Below, piece after piece: positions 36,054-44,838 of a DNA stretch of 64,000 bases. Both the position numbers and the translations under genes were made by a program. The notes beneath the pieces are model-generated. The model did no database searches. It was given only the letters and a program-made list of their open reading frames with translations, and was not told the DNA's origin. How positions within the stretch are numbered: position 1 is the stretch's first letter; the number at the start of each line of letters is the position of its first letter. This DNA comes from CAZUGO01 sp964619935. GTDB lineage: Bacteria > Planctomycetota > Phycisphaerae > UBA1845 > CAIVHJ01. The stretch lies in the NCBI GenBank assembly GCA_964619935.1, contig CAZUGO010000030.1, positions 1 to 64,000 on the forward strand. Direction: 5' to 3'.

Positions 36054-37211
36054 TCATACCACCTTCCGCAGGGCCGAAGCGACCTGCAGTCGTGCCGCCA
36101 GGGTCGCCGGCACCACCGCCGCCAGCAGCCCACAGCACACCGCAACCGCCATGGCCATGGCCACCGTGGTTCCGGGAATGACGATCGGCCCGGCCATCAT
36201 CGGCAGCTGCGGCTCCAAAGCCGTCACGATGCCCCACAGCGGCAGGACCGCCAGCGCCCCGCCGATCAGCCCCAGCAGGGCCCCTTCGCACAAGACCATG
36301 CCGACCACCCGCCCGGCTGGAAAACCCAGGGCCCGCATGGCGGCGATCTCGCGGGTCCGCTCGCGAAAGGACATGCTCATGGTGTTTAAAGCCACGGCGA
36401 TGGCCACGATGACCACCAGTCGGCCGACGGTCCAGATCATGCCGACCCAATCGCCGCCGGCTTGAGCGAAAGACGCGAAGAAGGTCGACTCCATTTCGGT
36501 GCGGGTCTCGTGTTCCGAGTTGGCGAAGTGCTTGTCGATTTCGGCCAGGGCCCAGGTCCGGGCCTGCGGCGAGGCGCATTTGATCCAGAAATTGTTCACC
36601 CCGATGGTGGTCAGGCCGGCCTGCTTGTAGGCCTCCTCGTAATAGTCCAGCCCGAAGTACAGCCACGGCCCATCCAGACCCTCGGGAATCGACTTGATGA
36701 TGAACTCGATGGTGGCGAACGGCGGCACCGAACCCACCAGGGTGATCCGGTCGCCGACGGTCAGGTTCATGCGATCGGCCAGTTGCTTTCCGACAATGGC
36801 GGCGCGGCGCTCGCTGCGGAAGCCCTCCAGCTCCTCGGGGGTCATCTGGTACTCGCTGTACACCACCGGGAAGGTGTCACGATCGACGGCCATGCTCGGA
36901 ACGGCGCCCTGGGTGCCCTCCACCCGGCCGCCAAACCAGGTCGCCCGGCAGACCGCGGTCAGGTAGCCCTCCGTGTCCAGGGCCTCGATCTCGCCACGGA
37001 TGCGCTGCGGCAACTGCGCGGTGTAGGTCAGCTTCTGATGCACCGCCACCCGCATGTTGCGATCGGATTCCGCAAGCATTGCGCTGACCAGGTCCACGAA
37101 CGACCGGGCGATCGTAAACACGAACAACGGCAAGGCGATGGCCGAGACGGTCAGGGCCGTGCGCAGGCGATTGCGAGTCAGGTTCTTCAGCACCAACGTG
37201 ATCTGGGTCAT
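36054..37211 (-). CDS. FtsX/MacB-like ABC transporter permease (first)
   Basis: 385 residues starting at the ATG 37211, with AAGGA six bases upstream. The N-terminus TLVLKNLTRNRLRTALTVSAIAL is the classic FtsX-family start. A periplasmic domain of about 230 residues and three C-terminal TM segments follow, including the RTREIAAMRALGFPAGRVVGMVLCEG motif. It partners the ATPase 49 bp upstream and the second permease downstream. Confidence 0.88.
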   Translation of the reverse strand: MTQITLVLKNLTRNRLRTALTVSAIALPLFVFTIARSFVDLVSAMLAESDRNMRVAVHQKLTYTAQLPQRIRGEIEALDTEGYLTAVCRATWFGGRVEGTQGAVPSMAVDRDTFPVVYSEYQMTPEELEGFRSERRAAIVGKQLADRMNLTVGDRITLVGSVPPFATIEFIIKSIPEGLDGPWLYFGLDYYEEAYKQAGLTTIGVNNFWIKCASPQARTWALAEIDKHFANSEHETRTEMESTFFASFAQAGGDWVGMIWTVGRLVVIVAIAVALNTMSMSFRERTREIAAMRALGFPAGRVVGMVLCEGALLGLIGGALAVLPLWGIVTALEPQLPMMAGPIVIPGTTVAMAMAVAVCCGLLAAVVPATLAARLQVASALRKVV

Positions 37212-37260
37212 ACGGGTTCCTTGATCCACGCGCCCGCCACGGCCGGCGCGGGGCGCGACC

Positions 37261-37965
37261 TCAGTAGGCCACGGCTTCGGCGGCGGCCGGGGTGTCCGCC
37301 AGCAATTGGCCCTTCTCCAGGTGAATGGTGCGGCCGGCGTGCGAGGCGGCCTTGCTGTCGTGCGTGACCATAAGCACGGTCTTGCCGAATTCCTGGTTCA
37401 GCCGCTCCAGGAGCACCAGCACTTCGTGGGCGCTGCCGGCGTCCAGGTTCCCGGTCGGTTCGTCGGCCAGCAGCAGCGCCGGATCGGTCACGATGGCCCG
37501 GGCGATGGCCACCCGCTGTTCCTGACCCCCGGACAACTGGCTGGGCTTGTGGTCGGAACGGTCTTCCAACCCGACCACCGACAAGGCCAGATTGACGCGC
37601 TCGCGCCGCTCCGCGGCGTTCATCCGAAACAGCATCAGCGGCAGCTCGATGTTCTGGAATGCGGTCAGCACCGGCAGCAGGTGATACATCTGGAAAATGA
37701 ACCCGACGTGCCGCGAGCGCCAGAAGGTCAGCTCCCGTTCGTTCATGGTGTGCAAGTCGGCCTCGCCGACCTGCACCGTACCTTCGGTCGGAACATCCAG
37801 CCCGCCGATCAGGTTCAACAAGGTGCTCTTGCCGGATCCGCTTGGACCCATCAAGGCCACGAACTCCCCGGACTCGATGCTCAAGCTCAGATTGGAGAGC
37901 ACTTCCACCTCGAGTTCGCGTTTGGCATAGACCTTGCGAATGTCGGCCAGTGCAATATAAGGCAT
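37261..37965 (-). CDS. LolD/MacB-type ABC transporter ATPase
   Basis: 234 residues from the ATG 37965 (AGGAG 8 nt upstream). It has Walker A GPSGSGKST, the Q-loop region FIFQMYHLLP, signature LSGGQEQRVAIARA (an EQ in place of the usual QQ), Walker B ALLLADEPTGNLD and switch His in VTHDS. It energises the two permeases downstream. Such systems export lipoproteins, peptides or macrolides. The presence of two lipoprotein-like genes upstream is suggestive but not proof of a substrate. Confidence 0.93.
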   Translation of the reverse strand: MPYIALADIRKVYAKRELEVEVLSNLSLSIESGEFVALMGPSGSGKSTLLNLIGGLDVPTEGTVQVGEADLHTMNERELTFWRSRHVGFIFQMYHLLPVLTAFQNIELPLMLFRMNAAERRERVNLALSVVGLEDRSDHKPSQLSGGQEQRVAIARAIVTDPALLLADEPTGNLDAGSAHEVLVLLERLNQEFGKTVLMVTHDSKAASHAGRTIHLEKGQLLADTPAAAEAVAY

Positions 37966-38110
37966 CACAAGCACTCCTGCTGCCGCCGTTCGATGTGCAT
38001 GAGGTTCGATTTCGCCGCTGAATTGTACACGCAGCACGCCCGGATTTATAGGCCGGAGGAGCCCCGGCAGCCATGAGGGGGGTGCCCCGTCGCTGCCTGT
38101 GATGTGCCGC

Positions 38111-39589
38111 TTACGGCCGGCCGTCGGCTGCCGGCTGGTTGGCGCGATAGCCCCATAGCTCCGGTGGTTCGGTTCTGCTGCTGCGGTACTGGTAGACCTT
38201 CCTGCCGTTGTGGTATTCGAAATCGGTGGTCCGGCGCCGGCCGTCCAGACGCGGCGGCAGCTCCGGACGTTCGCTGAGGATGGCGGTCTTGGTGGTTTCA
38301 ATCCGCACGACCCGCCGCCGTTCGGCGCCGTTCAGGGCATCCATCAGCAGTGCATAGGTGCGCACTTTGCCACGCTCAAAATCGCGGCGCGAGACGAAGC
38401 GCAGCTCACGGAGATAGGCGTCGTCCAGCTTGAAGGCCAGCAGGTCGACCAGGGCATGAAGCAATCCCTGAAAGCGCAGGATCAGCCCGCCGTCGCCCGC
38501 GCTGGAGAATCGGACCACGATCTCGCGGGCCTCGTCGCGTTCGTATGACACCACCACCCAGCCGTGACCGACCAGTTCGGCCCGGGGGGCCGCGAAATGC
38601 AAGCCGTCCAATTCGACGGCGGCCCCGGGCACGATGTCGTACTCCAGACCGGCGATGGTCCGGCCGTCGCGCTCGCGCAGCTCCAGCGCCACAGAGTTGA
38701 AGCGGTTCCACTGGGCGGTCATTGCCGCAAGAAACGCCAGTGTGCTGGCCAGCCCATCGGCCGCCCTGGCCGCCTTTTGCGCGCTGCGCTGCAACTCGGG
38801 ATAGCGCTGCGGCGTAGCGTCACGAGCGGTTTCCAGCAGGTCGGCCAGGGCCTGGCGGCGATCGGCGCGGTCCCAGTCGTGCAGCAGCTCGAGCACCGCG
38901 GTGGTGGTGCCGTCGGGCACGTTCCGCCCGCTCAGCCGAAACGAACTGCGCAACAACCCGCCCACCAGCACGACATCGGGCTGCTCGGCGGCCAGGTCCG
39001 GCGACAGCTCCTCGGTGAAGAACTCACTGAGGCTCTGCAGCAGCGGCACCAGCACCCAGGCAGCGCTGTTGTCCCAGACCAACGGCACTTGGCGGCGGCG
39101 CTCGATGTCCGGAGACATCGAAGCCCCCAAGGCATCGACCTCGAGCAGCAGGTCGGCGGTCAGGGTCGCCCAGCGGCGGTCCGATCCGGACCCGCTCTCT
39201 TCCAGTACGTGTGCCAGACGCTGCACGTAGTCGCCAGTCCGGCTGAATAAGGCCGCCATGGCATCGGCATGCTGTTGGCTGAGCGGAAAGACGGCCACCC
39301 CGTTGTTGTTGGGCAGGGCTTTGAAGGTCTCGTACAACTTGATGGTCGACCAGGCCGGGCTGGGTTCGAAAGCCAGTTCGTAACGGTACGGCCAGGTCGC
39401 TGCGTCGGTGCGCAACGGTTTCGGACGGGCTTCCTCCCAGCCGGTCGCAGACAGTTGAAACGCGGCGTCGAGTTCGCCCGGCCGGGCGCTTCGCGAATCG
39501 ACGCACCCGCCGAGTGCCATGAACAGCAGGGCAGAGCCGACCGCGGCACCGGCAGCGCCCGCCCGGGAAAGTCGCCAGCGCCGGGTCAT
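38111..39589 (-). CDS. Predicted lipoprotein of unknown function
   Basis: 492 residues. The N-terminus MTRRWRLSRAGAAGAAVGSA continues into a hydrophobic stretch with a lipobox ending in LGGC (Cys near residue 28), so it is probably lipidated and envelope-located. The rest lacks a motif I recognise: an alpha-rich first half and a beta-rich second half (VELDGLHFAAP, VVVSYERDEAREIVVRFSS, TTDFEYHNGRKVYQY). It starts with an ATGA overlap to the App1-like gene upstream and should be cotranscribed with it. Confidence 0.75.
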   Translation of the reverse strand: MTRRWRLSRAGAAGAAVGSALLFMALGGCVDSRSARPGELDAAFQLSATGWEEARPKPLRTDAATWPYRYELAFEPSPAWSTIKLYETFKALPNNNGVAVFPLSQQHADAMAALFSRTGDYVQRLAHVLEESGSGSDRRWATLTADLLLEVDALGASMSPDIERRRQVPLVWDNSAAWVLVPLLQSLSEFFTEELSPDLAAEQPDVVLVGGLLRSSFRLSGRNVPDGTTTAVLELLHDWDRADRRQALADLLETARDATPQRYPELQRSAQKAARAADGLASTLAFLAAMTAQWNRFNSVALELRERDGRTIAGLEYDIVPGAAVELDGLHFAAPRAELVGHGWVVVSYERDEAREIVVRFSSAGDGGLILRFQGLLHALVDLLAFKLDDAYLRELRFVSRRDFERGKVRTYALLMDALNGAERRRVVRIETTKTAILSERPELPPRLDGRRRTTDFEYHNGRKVYQYRSSRTEPPELWGYRANQPAADGRP

Positions 39590-40560
39590 GGATGGGGAAC
39601 TCCTCTGAGCTGACGCTGCATGGCGCTTCGCGGGTAGCGCGCCGTGCCGGCCAATACCGCCCGAATCTGGTCCCAGGAGGTCACCACCTGGGCCTGGTCA
39701 TCGAGCACCTCCAATTGGTCCGCCAGCACCACCCGCTGGGCGGCGGTCAACTTCTGGGGCTGGACGATGATGAAGCAATCCAAGCCGTTGCCGCGGTAGG
39801 CGACGCCGTCGCTGATCCGGTCACCGACGCCCAGGGTGATGTTGGGAAACAGGGCCAACAGCCGGTCCAGCTCACCGGTCTTGAACGACTCGCTGCCCGA
39901 GGCCCATTCGTCGAGCGTGCACATCAGCAGCGGGCCCTCCGGAAACCCCCACTTCTTCAGGAACCGCTTGGATCGCGATCGCAGGAACTCAGGACGGTGG
40001 GTCAGGTACAGCACGTGCTGTTGCCGGGCCAGGTCGGTGAGCACCGCCGCGGCATCGGGCAGCGGATCGGGGTCGCCCAGCAACACTTCGTCCAGACCGG
40101 CATCGACAACCGTGTGATCCAGGTCCACCACCACGAACCGCTGGGTGGACTCGAACACCGCCACCAGCAGCTCGCAACTCGGTACCCGGGCGCTGTGCAA
40201 TTCCGCCGGGTCCAACTCGGCGGTCACCGTATGCAAACCGAGCGACTCGAAGCGCTGCGCGATCCTGGCGATGCCGTCGGCGTTGGTCTTGGCGGCACCA
40301 ATGCGACGACGCCCGGAGCCGTCCGTCACGAAGAAAAAGACGGTGTAGTCGGTCAGCGGTCGAGTGAACCCGGCCGTGCGCAAACTGACCGCCAACTCGA
40401 TCTCGCGGGCCGGAGTGCTGACCTGATCGAATCCCTGAAACAGAATCTCGCGGCGGTTCACCTGATCGGGATCCGCACAAGCCGCAACCGCCATCACTGC
40501 CAGGCCAAAGGGGACGCGACCCTTTATCGTGCGGCATCGAAATAGATCGGCAACGTTCAT
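39586..40560 (-). CDS. App1/LNS2-like HAD phosphatase-fold protein, probably lipoprotein
   Basis: 324 residues. A short N-terminus with a lipobox-like AVAAC suggests export and lipidation. Residues about 35-135 form a beta-sandwich-like region. From about 140 a HAD-type domain starts with VVVDLDHTVVDAG, followed by YLTHRPEFLRSRSKRFLKKWGFP and LGVGDRISDGVAYR, resembling the phosphatidate phosphatase App1/LNS2 catalytic region. In motif I the second position is Asp-Leu-Asp-His-Thr, consistent with catalysis. The substrate may be a phospholipid or phosphate ester. Confidence 0.72.
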   Translation of the reverse strand: MNVADLFRCRTIKGRVPFGLAVMAVAACADPDQVNRREILFQGFDQVSTPAREIELAVSLRTAGFTRPLTDYTVFFFVTDGSGRRRIGAAKTNADGIARIAQRFESLGLHTVTAELDPAELHSARVPSCELLVAVFESTQRFVVVDLDHTVVDAGLDEVLLGDPDPLPDAAAVLTDLARQQHVLYLTHRPEFLRSRSKRFLKKWGFPEGPLLMCTLDEWASGSESFKTGELDRLLALFPNITLGVGDRISDGVAYRGNGLDCFIIVQPQKLTAAQRVVLADQLEVLDDQAQVVTSWDQIRAVLAGTARYPRSAMQRQLRGVPHP

Positions 40561-40917
40561 GTTCTCATTCTGGCGGCGGCGCTGAATCAGAACCGGGTAG
40601 CGCCCTGTTCTCGGGAGGATAGGGGATGCTGCCGGAGTGGGTCAAGCATGGCGCCAACGGCAGCGCCCAACGAGTGGTCCACCCTCTGCATGGCCCCACC
40701 CGCGAGACCATGAGGGTCGAGGCCACGGGGCCTTCCTGGGTGGGTTCGTTGAATGCACTGCGGGCATGCGAGTCCGGTTCGACAGTGTCCCGCGACAGAG
40801 GCCTCGATGCGTTGGAATGGTATTGTTGGCGCTGACGTCTATTGCCAAACATCGGACAGCGCCGCTTACGGTGCAAGTCGGCGGGCTCATTGGTATGATA
40901 AGGCGGCGAGCGGATCG
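40561..40917. other. Divergent promoter region
   Basis: These 357 bp separate the minus-strand App1-like gene and the plus-strand sigma-54 activator. An extended -10 element on the plus strand (TG-N-TATGAT, ending at 40899) lies 18 bp before the chosen ATG, with no obvious -35. No gene is supported in it. Confidence 0.45.
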
Positions 40918-43056
40918 ATGGCGAAGCGCGTTCAACGACATCCGATGACCGTGGATCCGGCAACGGCCCGGCCTGATCAGGCCCTGCTGCTGGCGGCGAT
41001 GCGCTTTGCCCAGGCCGCTGAGATCAGCGAAATTCTGGGGGCCATCACCGCGGCCGTCGGCGACCTCGAGGACATCCAGTTCAGCGGGCTGGGCGTCTAT
41101 GAGGACCGCCGCCGGGTGCTGGTCATCTACACCACGCCGAACCGACCGGGCGGCGACACCGACGGGGGCTGGTCGCGGGACGGCGAAGAGTTCCTGCTGC
41201 ACGACACCGAGGCCGCCCGCTTCCTGGAAGAGCCTCATACCTATACATCGCCCGACCTGGACCGCGATCGATCCCTGGCGGTGCACGAGCGCTTCCGGCA
41301 GATGGGCATCCACCGCTATGTGGCCGTGCCACTGCTGTGCGGCGACCACTTCCTGGGAACGCTCTACGCCGCGTCACACGCTGCTGCGGCCCCGTCGCGC
41401 GCGGTGGTGGCCTGGCTGGAGCACCTGGCCGTGCTGCTGGCGCCCGCCTTGTGGAACCTCATGACCCAGACCCGCCTGGCCAAGGGCGACCGCCGCCGAG
41501 CCACGCTCATCGAGCTGAGCCGGGCCATCAACACCTCCTTGAAACTCGACGCCGTGTTGCAAGCTGCCCACCAGGCGATCGGCCGGATCGAAGGTCACTG
41601 CCTGAGCATGGTCGGACTGCTCGATGATGACCAGCAGACCCTGCGGGCCCATTGGCATCCGGTCGCGAACCCAAACGGCGGCCCGGAACTCATCCCGGTG
41701 GCTGAAACCGCCTTGTCCTGGGTCTTGGAACAACGCAAGACCTACGAATCCGAAACCCTCAGCACGCCGCCCTTCCGAATAGACGCCCGCATGGCTGATG
41801 CCGGGGTCCGCCGCTATGTCGTGGCGCCGATGTTCGTTCGGGGGCGGATCATCGGTGGCTTCCTGTTCGGCACCAGCGACCCACACCCGGCCTTGACCAC
41901 CGATGTCTGGCTGTATGAGAACATCGCCCTGCAATTGGCCCTGGCCATCGACAACGCCATCCAGTTTGAACAACTGCGGGCCCTGTCCGACCGTTTGGCC
42001 GAGCAGAACGTCTACCTGCGGGAGGAAATCGAGACCGACCTCAACGTCGAAGGGATGATCGGCGACAGCCCTGCCATGCAACGGGTCTGCGCCGAAATCG
42101 GCCGGGTCGCGAGCACCGATGCCACCGTGCTGATCATGGGGCCGACCGGCGTCGGCAAGGAACTGGTGGCCCGGGCCCTGCATGCCGGCAGCGAACGGGG
42201 GGACCACCCGCTGGTGAAGATCAACTGCGCCGCCATTCCAGAAAACCTGGTGGAGAGCGAGTTGTTCGGCCACGAGCGCGGGGCCTTCACTTCGGCCGTG
42301 GCACGTCGGATCGGTCGCTTCGAACTGGCCCGCGACGGCACTTTGTTTCTCGACGAAATCGGTGAGCTGCCGTTGCCCATCCAGGCCAAGCTGCTGCGGG
42401 TCCTGCAGGACGGCGAATTCGAACGCGTCGGCGGGACGACCACCATCACGACCAACGCTCGAATCATCGCCGCGACCAATCGCGACCTCCTGCGGGCCTC
42501 GGAACTCGGGACCTTCCGGTCGGACCTGTACTACCGGTTGAACGTTTTTCCGCTGGTGGTCCCGCCGCTGTCCGAACGGATCGACGACATACCGCTGCTG
42601 GTGGCGTCGTTCATCGGCCAGTTCAGCCGGCGCATGGGTCGCACGGTTGAGCGCATCGATCCGGCTTCTTTGGACTACCTGTGCCACCGCGATTGGCCGG
42701 GCAATGTCCGCGAACTCCGCCACGTCATCGAGCGGGCCATGATCCTGTCCGACGGGCCCGTGCTGACCGTCGAACCCAGTGCCGCCCGCCGGACCGCCGA
42801 TCCCGGCGCGACCCAGTCGCCGGCGGTGCCCGCGCCGCTGACGGTGCCACCGCCGCCACCCCTCCCAACCGCCGGCACCGCGGTCGGCACCCTTGAAGAC
42901 ATGGAGCGCCAGCACATCCGCCAGGCCCTGCGCCAAACCGGCGGGGTCATTGACGGAGCCCGCGGCGCTGCCGCCCTGCTGGGGCTGAACCCCTCGACCC
43001 TGCGGTCGCGCATGAAACGGCTCGGCATTCGCCGCATGGAGTCGCAAGACGGATAG
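40918..43056 (+). CDS. Sigma-54-dependent activator with two GAF domains
   Basis: About 712 residues. Two GAF-type sensor domains fill roughly residues 10-375 in an NorR/FhlA-like layout. The AAA+ domain has Walker A GPTGVGKE near 407, ERGAFTSA (the sigma-54-contacting loop, a GAFTSA variant of GAFTGA), Walker B GTLFLDEIGELP and the RxDLYYRLNVFPL arginine-finger region. A Fis-type HTH (ARGAAALLGLNPSTLRSRMKRLGI) ends the protein. It activates sigma-54 promoters from upstream sites. Two excellent -24/-12 promoters lie at 43227 and 48968. The effector is unknown. The ATG at 40945 is an alternative start. Confidence 0.93.
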   Translation: MAKRVQRHPMTVDPATARPDQALLLAAMRFAQAAEISEILGAITAAVGDLEDIQFSGLGVYEDRRRVLVIYTTPNRPGGDTDGGWSRDGEEFLLHDTEAARFLEEPHTYTSPDLDRDRSLAVHERFRQMGIHRYVAVPLLCGDHFLGTLYAASHAAAAPSRAVVAWLEHLAVLLAPALWNLMTQTRLAKGDRRRATLIELSRAINTSLKLDAVLQAAHQAIGRIEGHCLSMVGLLDDDQQTLRAHWHPVANPNGGPELIPVAETALSWVLEQRKTYESETLSTPPFRIDARMADAGVRRYVVAPMFVRGRIIGGFLFGTSDPHPALTTDVWLYENIALQLALAIDNAIQFEQLRALSDRLAEQNVYLREEIETDLNVEGMIGDSPAMQRVCAEIGRVASTDATVLIMGPTGVGKELVARALHAGSERGDHPLVKINCAAIPENLVESELFGHERGAFTSAVARRIGRFELARDGTLFLDEIGELPLPIQAKLLRVLQDGEFERVGGTTTITTNARIIAATNRDLLRASELGTFRSDLYYRLNVFPLVVPPLSERIDDIPLLVASFIGQFSRRMGRTVERIDPASLDYLCHRDWPGNVRELRHVIERAMILSDGPVLTVEPSAARRTADPGATQSPAVPAPLTVPPPPPLPTAGTAVGTLEDMERQHIRQALRQTGGVIDGARGAAALLGLNPSTLRSRMKRLGIRRMESQDG

Positions 43057-43085
43057 CCCGCCGAATCTCCGCATTTCGCGGGCGC

Positions 43086-43121
43086 CGTGAGATATCGTGA
43101 TTGGAACAGCGCGATCTCACG
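43086..43121. repeat. Inverted repeat, candidate enhancer site for the sigma-54 activator
   Basis: Perfect 8-bp arms (CGTGAGAT and ATCTCACG) are separated by 20 bp, ending about 105 bp upstream of the -24 element at 43227. Position and symmetry suit an upstream activating sequence. There is no direct evidence. Confidence 0.4.
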
Positions 43122-43226
43122 ACCCTCGGCCCGCCAGCGCTCCGAAAGTCCTCCGTGAACCCTGTTTTGCCGGTGTGACGGCCGTCCACAGGAGATCGTC
43201 CCCACCCCACCCACACGGACCGTCGC

Positions 43227-43241
43227 TGGCACGGCGGTTGC
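43227..43241 (+). promoter_or_regulatory. Sigma-54 (-24/-12) promoter of the first VCBS gene
   Basis: TGGCACG, four bases, then TTGC: a full match to the sigma-54 consensus with the invariant GG and GC ten bases apart. Transcription would start near 43253, giving a leader of about 85 nt before the ATG at 43338. It lies 170 bp after the gene for a sigma-54 activator. Confidence 0.85.
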
Positions 43242-43337
43242 CCAAGCACTGCCAGCGCGAGTCGAGGGCCTCGGATTACGCCCCCGGCATGCTCCGCGCT
43301 GACGAGTCCCTTGTTTATTGTCCTGGAGGATGGAAAA

Positions 43338-44726
43338 ATGGCACACTCACGTTCGATCAAGACCGTTGCGACTGGCAGCATCGCTGTTGCAGTCCTGCTC
43401 AGCCTGAGTACCTCGATGGCCCATGCCCAGTTTGTCATGCAATCGGAGGTCGCCTACGCCGCGGGCACCCAGCCGTCCGGGGTGACCGCGGGGGACTTTG
43501 ATGGGGACGGCGATCTTGATCTGGCCACCACCGTCGAAGGCCCGGATCGCATCGCGGTCCTGATCAACGACGGCGGCGGGGCCTATGCCCTGGGCGCGAG
43601 TTCACTGCTGCCGGCATCGTCGTCCCCGCAGGATCTGATTGCCGGCGACCTGGATAACGATGGTGACATCGATCTGGCGGTCGCCGTCCGCGACCCCCAG
43701 GGATCGGTGCTGATCATGGCCAACGGCGGCACGGGAACCTTCGTGATGATTTCCGGCATTGCAGTGGGCGACCGTCCGCGCGGCTTGGCCATCGCGGACA
43801 TCGAAGGTGACGGCGACCTGGACTTGGCGGTGGCCAATCGCGACGGTCTGAGCGCCTCGGTCCTGACCAACAGCGGTGCCGCTGTTTTTGCCAGCCAGAC
43901 CGTCAATGTCGGCGGCGAGACCCGGGCCACGGCGCTGGGTGACTTCGACGGCGACGGCGACGCCGACCTGGCCGTCACCGATGCCGACAATCGATCGGTG
44001 CACCTGTTCAGCAACAACGCCGGCAGCTTCGTTCCCGCTGGCACGCTGGCGGTCAACCCGCTGGTGCGACCCGACGGCATTGCCGCCGCCAACCTGGACG
44101 GCACCGGACCCCTGGACCTGGCGGTCGCCACCAGCGACCAGACCCTCGGCATCAACACCGTCACCGTCTTTACCAATGCAGCCGGAACCTTCAGCGCGGG
44201 CCTCGCCTATGCGACCTCCGGGAGCAACACCTCCGGAATATTCGCCGCCGACATGGATTGTGACGGTCTGGTCGACCTGGTGACCTCCAACCAGGACTCC
44301 AACGATATCTCGTTGCTGCAGAACATCGGCGGCGCCGTCTTCGGTCCGGCCACCGTGCTGGGCGCCGGGGTCAGCCCGGAAGAAATCGCCGCCGCCGACC
44401 TGGACGGCGATGGCGACCCCGACGTGGCGGTGGCCAATCGCGACTCCAATGACGTTTCGGTGTTCATCAACGACACCTGCGCCATCGAGCCCGGCTGCCG
44501 GAGTGCCGCTGAATGCAGCGACGGCAACCTGTGCACCGACGACATCTGCAACGGCGCCTTGGGCTGCGCAAACCCGCCGTTGGTCTGCGGGGCAGGTCAG
44601 ACCTGCAACCCCGACAACGGCACCTGCGAGGCGACCGGCACCTGTAACGCCGACCTGAACGGTGACGGCACCGTGGATCCCGCTGACCTGGCCATGCTGC
44701 TGGGCAGTTGGGGGCCGTGCAACTAA
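43338..44726 (+). CDS. Secreted FG-GAP/VCBS repeat protein with dockerin-like tail (first copy)
   Basis: 462 residues from the ATG 43338 (GGAGG 8 nt upstream). A signal peptide (MAHSRSIKTVATGSIAVAVL onward, ending near AHA) is followed by about seven FG-GAP/VCBS repeats with Asp-rich calcium loops (DFDGDGDLDLATT, DLDNDGDIDLAVA, DFDGDGDADLAVT), expected to form a beta-propeller. A short Cys-rich unit like those of the window's first gene comes next. The C-terminus is one dockerin-like loop (DLNGDGTVDPADLAMLLGSW) ending in GPCN. It is a paralogue of the protein at 49072-50391, with a sigma-54 promoter upstream. Confidence 0.88.
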   Translation: MAHSRSIKTVATGSIAVAVLLSLSTSMAHAQFVMQSEVAYAAGTQPSGVTAGDFDGDGDLDLATTVEGPDRIAVLINDGGGAYALGASSLLPASSSPQDLIAGDLDNDGDIDLAVAVRDPQGSVLIMANGGTGTFVMISGIAVGDRPRGLAIADIEGDGDLDLAVANRDGLSASVLTNSGAAVFASQTVNVGGETRATALGDFDGDGDADLAVTDADNRSVHLFSNNAGSFVPAGTLAVNPLVRPDGIAAANLDGTGPLDLAVATSDQTLGINTVTVFTNAAGTFSAGLAYATSGSNTSGIFAADMDCDGLVDLVTSNQDSNDISLLQNIGGAVFGPATVLGAGVSPEEIAAADLDGDGDPDVAVANRDSNDVSVFINDTCAIEPGCRSAAECSDGNLCTDDICNGALGCANPPLVCGAGQTCNPDNGTCEATGTCNADLNGDGTVDPADLAMLLGSWGPCN

Positions 44727-44749
44727 ACGACTCCACCTGACCGGGCACG

Positions 44750-44791
44750 CGCACTGCGGCGGCTGACTCTGATCGCGGCTGCCGCAGTGCG
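44750..44791 (+). terminator. Long-stem hairpin between VCBS gene and histidine kinase
   Basis: An 11-bp perfect stem (44750-44760 with 44781-44791) encloses a 20-nt loop, 23 bp after the VCBS stop codon. There is no T-run, so this is a possible Rho-assisted terminator or processing site that separates the secreted protein from the two-component genes. Confidence 0.45.
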
Positions 44792-44838
44792 GGCCCGTGT
44801 TCCGGACAACCCGCCCCACCCGTCGGTTGGACCCAGCG

